Below, piece after piece: positions 1-6,948 of a stretch of 9,379 bases of DNA (position 1 is the first letter of the stretch; the number at the start of each line of letters is the position of its first letter). The stretch lies in assembly GCA_003242645.1 (NCBI GenBank), contig QGVC01000116.1, positions 1 to 9,379 on the forward strand. The letters run 5' to 3'. This stretch comes from Pseudomonadota bacterium. Lineage in GTDB: Bacteria > Pseudomonadota > Alphaproteobacteria > Rhizobiales > Hyphomicrobiaceae. Below the pieces are notes generated by a model, which searched no databases, had not been told where the DNA came from, and was given only the letters and a program-made list of their open reading frames with translations. Both the position numbers and the translations under genes were made by a program.

Positions 1-258
1 CCCCCCGGGGAAAACGGCTTGGAAGTCATCGGCGGTGGTTGTTTCCGCGGGATTCGCATAGGTGGCGCGAAGGTTTCAGAGATGCACTGCAACTTCCTGA
101 TCAACGAAGGCGATGCGACGGCGGAGGACATCGAACGCCTCGGTGAGACGGTGCGGGCCAGAGTGAAGGCGAATTCTGGCGTGACTCTTGAATGGGAGAT
201 CGTGCGGTTGGGTCTGCCTCTGGATGGGCGGCCGGTAGGCGAGGCCTTGGTTTCGTGA
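1..258 (+). CDS. murB: UDP-N-acetylenolpyruvoylglucosamine reductase (MurB), C-terminal part
   Basis: This is the 3' end of murB; frame 1 is open from the first base, giving 85 residues before the TGA, so the gene starts outside the window. MurB is the cytoplasmic FAD enzyme that uses NADPH to reduce UDP-GlcNAc-enolpyruvate to UDP-MurNAc. The visible part is the substrate-binding C-terminal domain: a glycine-rich [20 protein letters not shown] segment, then [13 protein letters not shown], and [12 protein letters not shown], which contains the Glu region conserved in the family. The opening PPG probably continues the family's FKNP motif, so the catalytic Ser lies just outside. The TTG at 19 is an internal codon, not a start. 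The tail after EIVRLG is about 15 residues longer than the core needs. The position directly before ddl is the usual alphaproteobacterial order. Identity is sure; only completeness is limited. Confidence 0.95.
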   Translation, partial: PPGENGLEVIGGGCFRGIRIGGAKVSEMHCNFLINEGDATAEDIERLGETVRARVKANSGVTLEWEIVRLGLPLDGRPVGEALVS

Positions 259-348
259 ACTGCGCTGTCTCGAAGAGAAACGTCATCCCGGTGCTTGTCA
301 CCGGATTCCAATTTTCCGCTTGCTCCGGCATTTGCGGTCAGGTGGATC

Positions 349-365
349 CCGGGCACAAAGCCCGG
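349..365 (+). terminator. GC-rich hairpin between murB and ddl
   Basis: CCGGGC (349-354) and GCCCGG (360-365) form a perfect 6-bp stem around an ACAAA loop, about 90 bases after the murB stop. No T-run follows, so it is not a classical intrinsic terminator. It may attenuate, stabilise an mRNA end, or be a processing site. The role is inferred. Confidence 0.35.
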
Positions 366-420
366 CATGCATGTACGTATGCAGGCGAGTGGAAAGTATG
401 AGTGCTGGGGCACATGAGCT

Positions 421-1359
421 ATGAGCGCAGGTAGTGCAGGCCGCAAGTATGAGCACGTCGCCGTCCTGATGGGCGGGTGGTCCTCCGAACGAGAAGTGAG
501 CCTCAGCTCCGGCAATGCCTGCGCGGCCGCGCTCGAGGCGGCCGGCTATCGCGTCACGAAGATCGACGTGGACCGGGACATCGCCCAGAGATTGAAGGAA
601 ATCGCCCCTGATGCCTGCTTCAACGCACTCCATGGCCGTTGGGGCGAGGACGGATGCATACAGGGTCTGCTGGAGATTTTGGGCATCCCCTACACCCACT
701 CCGGCGTGCGAGCATCCGCCCTCGCCATGAACAAAGCGCAGACGAAGAGCATTGTTGCTCAGCTTGGCGTGCCCGTTTCCGAGCATCGCATCGTGAACCG
801 CGCAGAGGCTGCCCGCGAGCACGCGATGGAGCCGCCTTACGTCGCAAAGCCGATCTGTGAGGGCTCGAGCGTCGGCGTGGTCCTCGTGCGCGAGGGCGCA
901 AACAAGCCGCCGGAGGCCATCGCCAGCGTGCCCGCGATCAACGATGAGATCATGGTCGAACGCTTCGTGCCCGGCCGCGAGCTGACCTGTGCCGTCATCG
1001 GTGATCAGGCTACTGACATCATCGATATAGTCCCTGCCGAACGGCTGGCTTTCTACGACTACGAAGCCAAGTACGCGCCCGGCGGCTCCAAGCATATCCT
1101 GCCCGCCGACATTCCGCGCGACGTCTATGAAGCCGTGAGGCAGCACGCGCTGACCGTGCACAATGCGCTCGGATGCCGGGGAGTCACGCGTTCCGATTTC
1201 CGTTACGACCCGGCGACCGGCCAGCTCGCCTTCCTCGAAATCAACACCCAGCCTGGCATGACGGGCACGTCGCTGGTGCCCGAGATGGCCGAGTACGCGG
1301 GTATGAGCTTTCAGCAGCTCGTCACCTGGCTGATCGAGGATGCCTCGTGCAACCGTTGA
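421..1359 (+). CDS. ddl: D-alanine--D-alanine ligase (Ddl)
   Basis: Cytoplasmic ATP-grasp ligase that joins two D-Ala to make the dipeptide used by MurF. The 312 residues match the family's usual length. Motifs in order: MGGWSSEREVS (17-27, with E23 matching E. coli DdlB Glu15), HGRWGEDG (71-78), the ATP-grasp lysine region VAKPICEGSS (141-150, S149 matching DdlB Ser150), YDYEAKY (212-218, Y218 matching DdlB Tyr216), R257 and D259, and the metal-binding EINTQPGMTGTSL (from 273, with E273 and N275). The omega-loop tyrosine fits a D-Ala-D-Ala enzyme rather than a D-Ala-D-Lac one. The ATG at 421 has a weak GGGG at 407-410 upstream. An 8-codon reading frame beginning at 398 ends on TGA at 422-424, overlapping this start as ATGA. 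Flanked by murB and ftsQ, as expected in this cluster. Confidence 0.96.
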   Translation: MSAGSAGRKYEHVAVLMGGWSSEREVSLSSGNACAAALEAAGYRVTKIDVDRDIAQRLKEIAPDACFNALHGRWGEDGCIQGLLEILGIPYTHSGVRASALAMNKAQTKSIVAQLGVPVSEHRIVNRAEAAREHAMEPPYVAKPICEGSSVGVVLVREGANKPPEAIASVPAINDEIMVERFVPGRELTCAVIGDQATDIIDIVPAERLAFYDYEAKYAPGGSKHILPADIPRDVYEAVRQHALTVHNALGCRGVTRSDFRYDPATGQLAFLEINTQPGMTGTSLVPEMAEYAGMSFQQLVTWLIEDASCNR

Positions 1360-1492
1360 CGGCTCAAGGATCTAGCCTTCAGCGCTCAACCAAAAATTAA
1401 CCTCTTTCGTCGACGCTCGCCTATGGAGTGCCGGTAGCGGGAGGCCGGCTCGACTTCACGGCATTTCATGCGTCGCGAACGGAGAGTCCGAG

Positions 1493-2395
1493 GTGCTCAA
1501 TTCCGCACGAGCTCCGAGCCGTCGGGGGGCGTCCGCGCATCAGCGGCGCGGGAGCGCGCCTGCCTCCGCCGGCGTGCTTGGCAGCACCGGGGCTCGGCCT
1601 CGTTCGCGGCGACGCGGCTTTAGGCTCACCGCCTTCACCACTGCCATCGCAGGAGCAGTCGCCTTCGCTGCCCTCACGCATTGGGGCGCGAATGCGCGAC
1701 AAGTGCGGCCGGTGCTCGACGAGGCGGACCGCCTTGCCGAGCTTGCCGGGCTCGGCGTGCGCCAGGTGTTCCTTACTGGTCACCGGATGACTTCCGACCG
1801 GGACATATTCGACGCGCTCGACTTGTCGAACGCGCGCTCTCTCCTGCGCTTCGACAGCCTTGCCGCTCGCGCGCGCATCGAACAGCTGCCCTGGATCAAG
1901 CAGGCCGCGATCACCCGCATTTTTCCGGACAGCATCAGCGTCGAGGTTACGGAGCGCGAGGCGTTCGCCGTCTGGCGCACGTCGGACGGAGAGTTCCTGA
2001 TCGACGTCACTGGACGCGTTCTTGGACCCGCACCGCCCAGCATGCGAGCCAACCTGCCGCGGCTGGTTGGGGAAGGTGCAGCACGTGAACCTTCCGTGAT
2101 CGTCAGCATTCTCGCGGGCTTTCCGGAGCTGCAGGCCCGCGTCGAGGAAGTTGTCCGGGTAGCCAAGCGCCGGTGGACCTTGCGTCTCGCAAACGGCCCC
2201 GAGATCCACCTGCCGGCCGGTCGCGAAATCGAGGCGTTGAAAACGTTCACGTCGAACCTTGCCGCGCGTCATCTCCTGGATGGCCGCGTCTATGCCGCCA
2301 TCGATCTCCGGTCGCCCGACCGCATTGTTGTCCGCCCGCGGCACAGTGACGAGCAGAAGACCGCCTCCCGCTACGGAGCTCAGCCCTCGGGATGA
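1493..2395 (+). CDS. ftsQ: Cell division protein FtsQ
   Basis: Bitopic inner-membrane divisome protein that links the early cytoplasmic division proteins to the periplasmic FtsB/FtsL complex. It has 300 residues, typical for alphaproteobacteria. Architecture: an Arg-rich cytoplasmic tail (1-45), one hydrophobic segment (about 46-62, TAFTTAIAGAVAFAALT), a POTRA domain (about 88-154, from VRQVFLTGHRMTSDRDI to ISVEVTEREAFAVW), then a beta domain (about 155-280) with the family-like segment RRWTLRLANGPEIHLP. The proposed start is GTG at 1493, six bases after GGAGAG (1481-1486). I saw no earlier in-frame start codon back to about 1385. The 133-bp gap from ddl holds a lone TTAACC. The stop is 21 bp before ftsA, so the two are probably co-transcribed. 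Confidence 0.93.
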   Translation: MLNSARAPSRRGASAHQRRGSAPASAGVLGSTGARPRSRRRGFRLTAFTTAIAGAVAFAALTHWGANARQVRPVLDEADRLAELAGLGVRQVFLTGHRMTSDRDIFDALDLSNARSLLRFDSLAARARIEQLPWIKQAAITRIFPDSISVEVTEREAFAVWRTSDGEFLIDVTGRVLGPAPPSMRANLPRLVGEGAAREPSVIVSILAGFPELQARVEEVVRVAKRRWTLRLANGPEIHLPAGREIEALKTFTSNLAARHLLDGRVYAAIDLRSPDRIVVRPRHSDEQKTASRYGAQPSG

Positions 2396-2403
2396 CCCTG
2401 AGC

Positions 2404-2409
2404 AGGAGA
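2404..2409 (+). promoter_or_regulatory. Ribosome binding site of ftsA
   Basis: AGGAGA lies seven bases before the ATG at 2417. It is the clearest Shine-Dalgarno sequence on the + strand of this window and fixes the ftsA start in the 21-bp ftsQ-ftsA gap. Confidence 0.75.
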
Positions 2410-2416
2410 TGATCCG

Positions 2417-3682
2417 ATGCCAATCAACACATCCGGCGGCGAGGTTCTTGGACTCATCGATGTAGGCACCAGCAAGATCTGCTGCCTCATCGCCGTGCGA
2501 GATGCTGCCTATCGGCGGGGTGGCCTCGGGTTGGGCTACCGTGTCATCGGCATCGGATATCAACGCTCCCGCGGCGTGAAGGCCGGCGTGGTCGTCGACC
2601 TCGATGAGGCCGAGCAGTCCGTGCGCGCCGCCGTTGCGCAGGCTGAACGCATGGCGGGCGTGCAGCTCGAGGAGGTCATCGTAAGCGCTGCCTGCGGGCG
2701 CATGCGCTCAAGCCATTTCGTGGCTCACGCGGATATCGAAAGCGGCTATGTGCGCGACAGCGAGATACGCCGGGTTGCCGCTGCCGGCCGCGCCTACGCA
2801 GAGCGCGACGGGCGGCTGCTTCTCTACCTCGACCGGCTCGGATGGCGGATCGACGGCGTTCCAGGCATCACCGATCCAAAAGGTATGGCCGGCCACCGCC
2901 TCTCGGCAGACCTGCACGCGATAACCGCAGACGACGCCCCAATCCGCAACCTCGTGTTGCTGATCGAACGCTGCTACCTCACGCTCAGCCAGACCATTCC
3001 CTCGCCGCTCGCCAGCGCCCTTGCAGTGACCACCGAGGAAGAACGGCGGCTCGGCATCACCTGCCTCGATATCGGCGGAGGCATGACGACCATCTCGGTG
3101 TTTGCCGACGGACGGTTCCTCTACGCGGACACGGTGCCCGTGGGCGGGAACCACATGACGTTCGATATTGCGCGAGAGTTGAGGACACCTCTTGCAGAAG
3201 CCGAGCGAATCAAGGCGCTTTATGGCACACTTGTAGCGGCTCGCTCAGATGAGCATGAGGTGATCTCGTATCCTCTGGCGGGCGAGGATGAGCCGACGCT
3301 TCATCATACAACAAAAGCGCGGCTGCGCTCGATCCTGCAGCCGCGGATGGAGGGGTTGCTGGGACTTGTGCGCGAACGGCTGCAGCGCAGCAACATCACG
3401 AGTTACGCAGGGGAGCGTGTCGTGCTGACGGGGGGGACGAGCCAGCTCATTGGGATCGCGGAATTTGCTGCCAACTCACTCGGAAGGCCAGTGCGTGTTT
3501 CCCGTCCCCAGCCTTTTGGCGGTCTCCCAGCCAGCTCGTGCGGCCCCGCATTCTCCACCGTGATTGGATTGGCCGCGGCTGCTCAGCACATCCGCAACAG
3601 CTGGTCGGCATTTCCCCAATACTCCGACGTGCAGGAGAGCTATCTCGGCCGAATGGGGCAGTGGCTGCGACACAGCTTTTGA
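2417..3682 (+). CDS. ftsA: Cell division protein FtsA
   Basis: Actin-like ATPase that tethers FtsZ filaments to the inner membrane and recruits later division proteins. The 421 residues match the family. The nucleotide-binding fold is visible: phosphate-1 motif GLIDVGTSK (12-20), the phosphate-2 motif LDIGGGMTTISVF (217-229), and the adenosine motif VVLTGGTSQLIG (335-346). The 1C domain lies about residues 85-165. The last residues, GRMGQWLRHSF (411-421), form the amphipathic helix that inserts FtsA into the membrane, so the gene is complete and probably functional. It sits between ftsQ (21 bp upstream) and ftsZ (105 bp downstream). The long reading frame on the opposite strand at 2708-3154 is a shadow. 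No odd residues were seen in the ATP motifs. Confidence 0.97.
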   Translation: MPINTSGGEVLGLIDVGTSKICCLIAVRDAAYRRGGLGLGYRVIGIGYQRSRGVKAGVVVDLDEAEQSVRAAVAQAERMAGVQLEEVIVSAACGRMRSSHFVAHADIESGYVRDSEIRRVAAAGRAYAERDGRLLLYLDRLGWRIDGVPGITDPKGMAGHRLSADLHAITADDAPIRNLVLLIERCYLTLSQTIPSPLASALAVTTEEERRLGITCLDIGGGMTTISVFADGRFLYADTVPVGGNHMTFDIARELRTPLAEAERIKALYGTLVAARSDEHEVISYPLAGEDEPTLHHTTKARLRSILQPRMEGLLGLVRERLQRSNITSYAGERVVLTGGTSQLIGIAEFAANSLGRPVRVSRPQPFGGLPASSCGPAFSTVIGLAAAAQHIRNSWSAFPQYSDVQESYLGRMGQWLRHSF

Positions 3683-3787
3683 AGGGCGAATTGGGAGAGA
3701 CGAGGCCGCAGTTATGAACGACACAGAGCACGTCGGTGTGCGGAAGCAGCTCTGTTGTAGAGCGACCTCGGTCCACGTGGGAGCATC

Positions 3788-5482
3788 ATGAGCATCCGAC
3801 TGCAGCTACCGAAGGTCACCGATCTCAAACCACGGATTGCCGTCATCGGTGTCGGTGGCGCTGGCGGAAACGCGGTCAACAACATGATCGCTGCCGGGCT
3901 TACCGGCGTAACCTTCATTGTCGCGAACACAGACGCGCAGGCGCTGTCGGCGTCGAGCGCCGAGCACCGGATCCAGCTCGGCGTCAATCTCACGGAAGGG
4001 CTGGGAGCAGGCTCCAAGCCTGAAATCGGTGAGGCCGCTGCGGAAGAAGCGGTGGACGAGATCCGGGCACAGATTTCCGGATCTCATATGGTTTTCATCG
4101 CAGCGGGCATGGGCGGCGGCACAGGGACAGGAGCCGCATCGGTCATTGCTCGTGTTGCGAAAGAGCTCGAAATTCTGACCGTTGCGGTGGTTACGAAGCC
4201 CTTCCACTTCGAGGGCTCGCGGCGGATGCGCATTGCCGAGGCGGGCATCGCCGAGTTGCGCAAATACGTCGATACACTGATCGTCATTCCAAACCAGAAC
4301 CTGTTCCGGATCGCCAACGAAAAGACGACCTTCGCGGAAGCGTTCGTGCTGGCGGACCAGGTGCTCTACTCAGGCATCGCCTGCATTGTGGACCTGATCG
4401 TCAAGGAAGGCCTCATCAACCTCGATTTCGCCGACGTACGCACGATCATGAGCGGTATGGGGACCGCGATGATGGGCACGGGGGAGGCCTCAGGCCCTAA
4501 TCGCGCGATCCAAGCGGCCGAGGAAGCAATTTCCAATCCGCTGCTCGACGATATTTCGCTGCGCGGTGCGAAAGGCCTTCTGGTCTCAATTATCGGCGGC
4601 CGCGATCTGACGCTCTACGAGGTCGACGAAGCTGCAAGCCGCGTTCGTCAGGAGGTTGATCCCGACGCGAACATTATTGTCGGCGCGACGTTTGATGAGA
4701 GCCTCGGCGACCGTGTCCGGGTGTCCATCGTCGCTTCCGGTATGGAGCCCGCCCAACCATCGACTTCGAGCGAGCCGGCTTCCTATAAAACACCAAGCCG
4801 CCCACAATCTACAGTTCCTCCGCCAGCGCCTGAAGCTGCGACGTCCAACGACCGTGGTCGTCCTAATGCAGACTTCGAGCACCCTGCATCGGAGCATTTC
4901 ACGGACGTCCTCTCGCGAGTCATCAAGGAGGACGCTCCTCAGGAGCCCGCTACGCGGAAGCCTCGCGAGGTCTGGCGCGGCCCGGGCGACGTCGTGATCG
5001 AGGAAGGGCCGCCACAGCTGGGCACAAGCACGGTGCCACCGCCGTTGCCGCCGCAATCAGCTGCTGGCGCGGCCTCACGCCCTGCCGAGCCGTTCACGCC
5101 CGGCCCGCCGGTCGAAGTGGCGCGACGGCCGCCACAGATGCCGCGCCTGGAAGATTTTCCTATCGTGGCGCAACAGGAGTATTGGGCCAAGACCGGCCGA
5201 CAAAATCCGAGCACGGCCCAACCGCAACATGGCTACGCTCCGCCGCCGGAGCAAAAGAAGCCGAGCCTGTTCAGGCGAATCACTGGTTGGCGCACGGAGC
5301 AACGCGCTCAGCGCAATCACGAAGATTCACAAAACGACCGCTCTGTTACAGACCACGGCCAATCGAGGTACGCTGCTTCGTCTCGACAAGGGATGTCGTC
5401 GGAGCATTCACGGGATGAGTGCAGCGGACCACAACACGTTGATATACCTATGTTTTTCGACAGGGGACGCAACCGCCGCTGA
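3788..5482 (+). CDS. ftsZ: Cell division protein FtsZ
   Basis: Tubulin-like GTPase that polymerises into the cytoplasmic Z ring. The globular core spans residues 15 to about 319: [14 protein letters not shown] (21-34), the tubulin signature GGGTGTG (109-115), [19 protein letters not shown] (169-187), and the T7 loop NLDFAD (211-216), where D213 and D216 are the catalytic acids by family knowledge. After it comes a linker of about 230 residues rich in Pro, Ala, Glu and Arg, with STVPPP occurring twice, then PRLEDFPIV, typical of alphaproteobacterial FtsZ. The protein is 564 residues, versus about 383 in E. coli. Two oddities: the Pro normally following GGGTGTGAA is Ser (S118), and the C-terminal peptide reads [14 protein letters not shown] instead of the usual DIPAFLRRQ type. 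The ATG at 3788 follows GGGA at 3779-3782. It lies directly downstream of ftsA, as usual. Confidence 0.97.
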   Translation: MSIRLQLPKVTDLKPRIAVIGVGGAGGNAVNNMIAAGLTGVTFIVANTDAQALSASSAEHRIQLGVNLTEGLGAGSKPEIGEAAAEEAVDEIRAQISGSHMVFIAAGMGGGTGTGAASVIARVAKELEILTVAVVTKPFHFEGSRRMRIAEAGIAELRKYVDTLIVIPNQNLFRIANEKTTFAEAFVLADQVLYSGIACIVDLIVKEGLINLDFADVRTIMSGMGTAMMGTGEASGPNRAIQAAEEAISNPLLDDISLRGAKGLLVSIIGGRDLTLYEVDEAASRVRQEVDPDANIIVGATFDESLGDRVRVSIVASGMEPAQPSTSSEPASYKTPSRPQSTVPPPAPEAATSNDRGRPNADFEHPASEHFTDVLSRVIKEDAPQEPATRKPREVWRGPGDVVIEEGPPQLGTSTVPPPLPPQSAAGAASRPAEPFTPGPPVEVARRPPQMPRLEDFPIVAQQEYWAKTGRQNPSTAQPQHGYAPPPEQKKPSLFRRITGWRTEQRAQRNHEDSQNDRSVTDHGQSRYAASSRQGMSSEHSRDECSGPQHVDIPMFFDRGRNRR

Positions 5483-5557
5483 CCCTGTCGGGAAGTTGCC
5501 GCGCGTCACAAGCCGTGCCTGCAGCTTTGCGGTAACAGTATGTAAGAAAGCGTGATT

Positions 5558-5574
5558 TGTCCCCAAGCGGGACA
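5558..5574 (+). terminator. Small hairpin in the ftsZ-lpxC gap
   Basis: TGTCCC (5558-5563) pairs with GGGACA (5569-5574) around a CAAGC loop, about 75 bases after the ftsZ stop. The stem is only 6 bp and has no T-run, so it could be a weak terminator or a 5' leader structure of lpxC. The rest of this roughly 250-bp gap shows no reading frame or motif I can support. Confidence 0.25.
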
Positions 5575-5735
5575 CCACGTTATCGTCGCGACATCAAATC
5601 GTTCGCCCACTGCTGGTCCCAGGTCTCAGTCAATAAATGACCGCGTAGCACCGGCAGGTCTGTGAACGACGGGGGTAGGCAGACGTAACGGCTCAAGCCG
5701 CTGCGACTGCTTAGAGGATGAGGGACGGCGCAGAC

Positions 5736-6677
5736 ATGTCGAAGCGATTTATTGGCGCGCGACAGACGACGATTGCCCGTGAAATCAAACTACAAGGCAA
5801 GGGGGTACACAGTGGAGCCCCCGTCTCCGTCACGCTCCATCCCGCCGGACCGGATACCGGTATAAAGTTCCTAGTAAATAAACGTGGCCGAATTATTGCG
5901 GAAATACCCGCAAAAGTTGAACACGTCAAAAATCTCACACTCTGCACGGTGATCGGCGACGACAGCGGAGTAACTGTCGGGACGGTCGAGCACCTTCTTG
6001 CTGCCCTCCGTGGTCTTTCTATCGACAACTGCTACATCGAGATCGACAGCAAGGAAGTGCCGATCATGGACGGCAGCGCCGCGCCGTTCGTTGAGGCGAT
6101 CGATCAGGTCGGCATCCGTGAGCTGGCGCAGCCCCGCAAGTACATCAAGGTTCTGAAGCCGATCCGCGTCCAAGAAGGCGAGTGCATCGGTGAGTTGAGC
6201 CCGCATTCCGGATTCCACTTGGACGTCGAGATCGAGTTCGACACTCCCGTCATTGGTCGCCAGAGACTGGCCTTCGATATCAATCCTGGCGTTTTTCGCC
6301 ACGAGCTGGCCATCGCGCGGACATTTGGTTTCATGCGCGACGTAGAGAAGCTCTGGAAGGCCGGCCTGGCGCTCGGCGCATCGTTGGACAACACGATTGC
6401 CATCGGTGACGACCACATCCTCAATCGGGAAGGCCTGCGCTGCCCGATGGAGTTCGTCCGTCATAAGATGTTGGATGCCGTCGGTGACCTCGCTCTGGCA
6501 GGCTATCCGCTGTTGGGTGCCTACCGCTCGGTGCGCGGTGGTCATCGCTTGAATGCGAGCGTGCTGAAGGCTCTGTTCGCTGATGGCTCGGCCTGGACGC
6601 TGGTCGAGGCGCCGAGGGTGCGCGAGCCCTTCGTTCGCTTTCCCACTCCAGTGGCGGCGGTCGCAGCAGCGGAGTGA
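5736..6677 (+). CDS. lpxC: UDP-3-O-acyl-N-acetylglucosamine deacetylase (LpxC)
   Basis: Zinc-dependent cytoplasmic deacetylase that performs the first committed step of lipid A synthesis. Numbered from the ATG at 5736 the protein has 313 residues, near the family's 305. The zinc ligands are visible: H86 in TVEHLLAAL, and H243 and D247 in VRHKMLDAVGD. E85 matches the catalytic Glu78 of E. coli, H270 in RGGHRLN matches His265, and ARTFGFMRDVE (194-204) carries the conserved Thr-Phe pair. An in-frame ATG at 5718 would add six residues, but AGAGG touches that codon, while GAGGGA (5720-5725) sits ten bases before 5736, so the later start is preferred. The tail is alanine-rich (PVAAVAAAE). Bases 5861-5940 are only 30/80 G+C, well below the rest. 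It lies downstream of ftsZ, a common alphaproteobacterial arrangement. Confidence 0.95.
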   Translation: MSKRFIGARQTTIAREIKLQGKGVHSGAPVSVTLHPAGPDTGIKFLVNKRGRIIAEIPAKVEHVKNLTLCTVIGDDSGVTVGTVEHLLAALRGLSIDNCYIEIDSKEVPIMDGSAAPFVEAIDQVGIRELAQPRKYIKVLKPIRVQEGECIGELSPHSGFHLDVEIEFDTPVIGRQRLAFDINPGVFRHELAIARTFGFMRDVEKLWKAGLALGASLDNTIAIGDDHILNREGLRCPMEFVRHKMLDAVGDLALAGYPLLGAYRSVRGGHRLNASVLKALFADGSAWTLVEAPRVREPFVRFPTPVAAVAAAE

Positions 6678-6747
6678 GCTGCACCTCCGACTCTCAGTGG
6701 TAACCGCACGCTAGGCCTCCAGCGGCCTGATCGGACAGGCTGAGACG

Positions 6748-6772
6748 GGTCGGAACTTGCCCCATCCCGACC
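6748..6772 (+). terminator. Possible weak terminator after lpxC
   Basis: GGTCGG (6748-6753) and CCGACC (6767-6772) can pair across a 13-base loop, about 70 bases after the lpxC stop. No T-run follows. The remaining part of the 271-bp lpxC-bamD gap holds no reading frame I can support. Confidence 0.25.
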
Positions 6773-6835
6773 ACAAATGGCCGCTTTAAAGTAGGGGGAT
6801 AACGATCTTTCGCTCAGCGGCTTGCCGTCACGGGC

Positions 6836-6845
6836 GAATCGAATC
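6836..6845 (+). promoter_or_regulatory. Tandem GAATC pair (CcrM-type GANTC sites) upstream of bamD
   Basis: Two GAATC pentamers sit head to tail about 105 bases before the bamD start. GANTC is the methylation site of CcrM, the cell-cycle adenine methyltransferase of most alphaproteobacteria. The sites are seen directly; a regulatory role is inferred, and no ccrM gene is in the window. Confidence 0.3.
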
Positions 6846-6948
6846 GCATACTATGCGCAACCGGTGAGACGCTGGTCGAACCGATGTTGACCTGCGCGGC
6901 AGCCTACGCATCGGGAGGCGGCTGCGACAGCGCAGAGCTGGGGGCTAG

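Noticed and set aside
298..1161. 287-residue frame on the - strand over ddl
   Set aside because: It lies opposite a firmly identified Ddl, shows no family motif, and is expected from GC-rich codon bias.
1466..2563. 365-residue frame on the - strand over ftsQ and the start of ftsA
   Set aside because: Long but antisense to FtsQ with its TM segment and POTRA domain; low-complexity, Arg/Gly/Pro-rich translation with no recognisable domain.
3749..3763. 5-bp hairpin GCTCT/AGAGC upstream of ftsZ
   Set aside because: Too short to be more than chance, and the 105-bp gap shows no other supporting structure.
3773..3780. CCACGTGG palindrome beside the ftsZ ribosome binding site
   Set aside because: Perfect 8-base palindromes are expected dozens of times in a window this size.
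5229..5555. 108-residue + frame overlapping the end of ftsZ
   Set aside because: Considered as a frameshifted FtsZ tail, but it contains no DIPAFLRR-like peptide, while the ftsZ frame itself ends with a related VDIP peptide.
5557..5585. Promoter-like TTGTCC and TTATCG hexamers 17 bases apart upstream of lpxC
   Set aside because: The match to consensus is weak in both hexamers and the pair overlaps a hairpin, so I did not list it as a promoter.
5718..5735. Alternative lpxC start at the upstream ATG
   Set aside because: The purine-rich AGAGG directly touches the ATG, so spacing is wrong; the next ATG has a better-placed site. It cannot be excluded.
5871..6545. 224-residue frame on the - strand over lpxC
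   Set aside because: It covers the LpxC catalytic region in antisense and has no domain of its own.
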